Assembly (NCBI RefSeq): GCF_034718895.1
Contig: NZ_JAYERP010000001.1
Coordinates: forward strand, 1,984,001 to 2,048,000
DNA: 64,000 nt
DNA from: Paenibacillus phoenicis
GTDB lineage: Bacteria; Bacillota; Bacilli; Paenibacillales; Paenibacillaceae
Reading direction: 5' to 3'
Below, piece by piece: positions 62,217-64,000 of this stretch; the stretch's first letter is position 1; the number at the start of each line of letters is the position of its first letter. The position numbers were made by a program, and so were the translations under genes. The notes beneath the pieces were generated by a model. The model worked only from the letters and a program-made list of their open reading frames with translations. It was not told the DNA's origin and did not search any database.

Positions 62217-62876
62217 TTAACCGCGCCCGGCGTTACATTTTCGCAGCCAGCCGAACATAATAACGACCGCGGCGGTTCCCGCCGGTACGACTCGTGCCAA
62301 TGCGGGAGCGGCCGCCGCAAGCGCCGGTCCAAGCTGCGGATCCTGCAGCAGCATTTCTCCGGCAGTGTATCCGAGGATGCCTGCACCGGCATAAACGAGG
62401 AGCGGCAGACGCTGCAGCCAATCGGCGATCAGGTTGCTGCCCCAGACCACGATCGGAATGCTGATGGCGATCCCGATCACAAGAATCGACACATCGCCCT
62501 CTGCCAGCGCGGCGATCGCCAGTACATTATCCAAGCTCATAATAAAATCGGCGGCAAGAATCGTCTGCACCGCCTTCCACAATGAGCTTGCGCCCGCCAC
62601 GCGGGAGTGTTCCTCCTGCGGCAGCAGCAGCTTTACGGCAATAGCAGCCAGCAGTACGCCGCCTGCCGCATGAATAAACGGGATTTTCAACAGTAACACG
62701 GCTACCCAGGTCAAGACGCAGCGCAGCAGTATGGCTCCCAGCGCTCCCCACCATACCGCCCGCTTACGTTGTTTAAGCGGCAAATTCTTGCTCGCCATAG
62801 CTATAACAACGGCGTTATCGCCGCTGAGTACGAGATTGATGATTAATATTTCCGATAACAGCAGCAAATGTTCCAA
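62217..62876 (-). CDS. TerC-family integral membrane protein
   Basis: A 219-residue protein of seven hydrophobic segments with the TerC metal-site motifs: LSGDNAVVIAMASKNLP (18-34) and ADFIMSLDNVLAIAALAEG (about 108-126). TerC/YkoY/YceF proteins export manganese or deliver metal to secreted enzymes. The TTG at 62876 follows GGGAGGG. It is divergent from a second TerC gene, with 131 bases between the starts. The C-terminus is Ala-rich and ends early in CNAGRG, unlike the other copy. A weak hairpin with a T run at about 62185-62140 may end the transcript. Confidence 0.88.
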   Translation of the reverse strand: MEHLLLLSEILIINLVLSGDNAVVIAMASKNLPLKQRKRAVWWGALGAILLRCVLTWVAVLLLKIPFIHAAGGVLLAAIAVKLLLPQEEHSRVAGASSLWKAVQTILAADFIMSLDNVLAIAALAEGDVSILVIGIAISIPIVVWGSNLIADWLQRLPLLVYAGAGILGYTAGEMLLQDPQLGPALAAAAPALARVVPAGTAAVVIMFGWLRKCNAGRG

Positions 62877-62974
62877 GCTTATCCCTCCCCCCTACAACTT
62901 GTATGAGGGATGTAGCCAAGCTATGCCACTTTAAAAAACAACTCTGGACAAATGAATCCTTTTAGAGATTTAAT

Positions 62975-62986
62975 ACGTATATACGT
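62975..62986. promoter_or_regulatory. 12-bp perfect palindrome between divergent terC genes
   Basis: ACGTATATACGT lies 22 bases ahead of the GTG of the right-hand terC gene and 98 bases ahead of the left one. It could be an operator for a dimeric regulator, or a promoter element; no known box is matched with confidence. Confidence 0.35.
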
Positions 62987-63007
62987 CTATAGAGGAAGTG
63001 ACATAAC

Positions 63008-63711
63008 GTGGACTTATTTAGCGCTGCTTTTTTCTCGCCCTGATCAATATCATTTTTATCGATCTCATTTTGGCGGGTGATAATGCAATCGTCATCGGGA
63101 TGGCGGCAAGAAAACTGCCCCACTCGGTCCAGAAGAAAGCCATTTTATACGGTACCATCGGTGCCGTGGTACTAAGGATCGCCGCAACGCTGATCGTCGT
63201 ATGGCTGTTGCAAATCCCCTGGCTGCTGGCGGTAGGCGGATTGATGCTGGTCTTTATCGCCTACAAGGTGCTGGCGGATGAAGGCGGCCATGACAACATC
63301 GAAGCGAAGGATAAGCTATGGCCGGCGATCCGTACGATTATCATTGCCGACGCCGCCATGGGACTCGACAATGTCATCGCCGTAGCGGGGGCGTCCAAGC
63401 AGCACATGGTGCTGGTGGTGATCGGCCTGCTGATCAGCGTCCCGATCGTTGTTTGGGGTAGTACCTTGTTTATTAAACTGTTGGACAAGTTCCCTTGGAT
63501 CGCATATCTTGGCGCTGCAGTACTTGCCTACACAGCCGCCAATATGATTACGGAGGAACGCCATTTCGCGCATTTCTTCGAGGAGAACCCGTCTCTTCGT
63601 TATCTGCTGATCGCCATTGTGATCGCCGGCGTGCTGTTGGCGGGTTACATGAAGAAGCGCCAGCAGCGCAAAGAAACCGAAGGAGCTCAGACCCATCCGG
63701 CAACCCGGTAG
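63008..63711 (+). pseudogene. Second TerC-family gene, frameshifted near the start
   Basis: GTG 63008 behind AGAGGAAG opens MDLFSAAFFSP and meets TGA at 63041. The TerC family sequence continues in the -1 frame from about 63034 (LALINIIFIDLILAGDNAIVIG) to a stop at 63711, about 230 residues in all. LAGDNAIVIGMAARKLP and ADAAMGLDNVIAVAGAS are intact metal-site motifs and the later helices are well preserved. No ATG/GTG/TTG start exists in the second frame before TTG 63070, which would drop the first helix. The shift point contains T TTT TTC (63028-63034), a -1 slippery heptamer. It is either a one-base deletion, an assembly error or programmed frameshifting. Confidence 0.75.
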
Positions 63712-63714
63712 AAA

Positions 63715-63766
63715 AAAGCAAAACCCGCATGCGGCCATTTGAATTTGGCCCGGGCGGGTTTTCTCT
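63715..63766. terminator. Bidirectional terminator
   Basis: AAAACCCGC (63720-63728) pairs with GCGGGTTTT (63754-63762), with an inner GGCCA/TGGCC stem. It lies between the terC gene and the convergent gene at the right edge. Confidence 0.85.
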
Positions 63767-63772
63767 TTAGGG

Positions 63773-64000
63773 TTAGAACCAACTTTCCTGAACGACGTTG
63801 TCCGCGTTATCCCGTCGCTTGATGCTGCGCCCGGGGCGGATAAAGATCGTTTCCGTATCCTCTACGGCTTTGTCAATCATCTCATCCAAATTCTCCAACG
63901 AACGCTCAACGTTCTCCAGGACCCTCAGATTCGGGTTGGTTGCTGGAGATTTCGGAACAAATAACGTGCAACAATCTTCATAAGGCAAAATCGACAAGTC
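63773..64000 (-). CDS. Partial hypothetical protein at window edge
   Basis: At least 75 codons are open on the minus strand, ending in ETIFIRPGRSIKRRDNADNVVQESWF. The frame continues past base 64000, so the true start may lie outside; a TTG at 63997 has no visible start signal within the window. The C-terminal part is acidic then basic (NLDEMIDKAVEDTE), with one CC pair. I do not recognise the family. Confidence 0.5.
   Translation of the reverse strand, partial: DLSILPYEDCCTLFVPKSPATNPNLRVLENVERSLENLDEMIDKAVEDTETIFIRPGRSIKRRDNADNVVQESWF

Noticed and set aside
62877-63007. yybP-ykoY manganese riboswitch before the terC genes
   Set aside because: This riboswitch often precedes TerC genes, but the 131-base gap lacks its conserved loops and a terminator.

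Overview
The window reads as a chromosomal core region of a spore-forming, low-to-mid GC Firmicute, most probably Paenibacillus or a close relative. The evidence is a complete division and cell wall (dcw) cluster fused to the spoIIGA-sigE-sigG sporulation block, a bacillithiol gene (bshC), a MurE with the meso-DAP motif DNPR, a long type 2 isoleucyl-tRNA synthetase, and small families typical of Bacillales (YlmC, YlaH, DUF2626, DUF3397, RsfA, YhcN/YlaJ). No phage, insertion sequence, tRNA, rRNA or CRISPR array was recognised.

Layout, in the minus-strand direction of most genes (right to left). At 63.0-55.3 kb lie two divergent TerC-family membrane proteins, one with an apparent frameshift, then a yla-like group (typA, ylaH, an LCP protein, a ylaL-like FMN-binding protein, ylaJ and phoH/ylaK). 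At 54.7-49.5 kb lie a lone solute-binding protein, a coiled-coil exported protein, a DUF2626 protein, rsfA, panE and a DUF3397 protein. At 49.2-43.5 kb is oppABCDF, with a terminator between oppA and oppB. bshC and ahcY follow at 43.3-40.4 kb. From 39.9 to 20.0 kb runs mraZ-rsmH-ftsL-pbpB-spoVD-murE-murF-mraY-murD-spoVE-murG-murB-murA-divIB-ftsA-ftsZ. It continues with spoIIGA-sigE-sigG (19.9-17.2 kb), ylmC-pgeF-ylmE-sepF-ylmG-ylmH-divIVA (17.0-12.7 kb), ileS with its T-box leader (8.1-4.6 kb), a DUF5665 gene, lspA, rluD/ylyB and dapL.

The gene order closely follows the Bacillus subtilis dcw-spoIIG-ylm-divIVA-ileS-lspA order. Differences are murF between murE and mraY, murA between murB and divIB, no ylxW/ylxX/sbp, and a plus-strand GH78 rhamnosidase/AraC pair placed between divIVA and ileS. 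That pair is the only clearly accessory cargo in the window.

The genes form one programme: cytoplasmic peptidoglycan precursor synthesis (murA-murG, mraY, dapL), septal synthesis (pbpB, ftsL, divIB, spoVE, spoVD), the Z-ring and its anchors (ftsZ, ftsA, sepF, divIVA), and the switch to sporulation (spoIIGA, sigE, sigG, rsfA, yteA). Regulatory signals read from the sequence include four MraZ boxes with 10-bp period, a spoIIG-like promoter with 21-bp spacing and a Spo0A-like box, a SigH-like promoter before ftsA, and an isoleucine T-box leader that appears to carry an extra ~150-bp structured segment.

The least explained DNA is three intergenic arrays of unrelated sequence (16.45-16.63, 40.16-40.38 and 54.85-55.03 kb). 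Each repeats with a period of about 50 bp.
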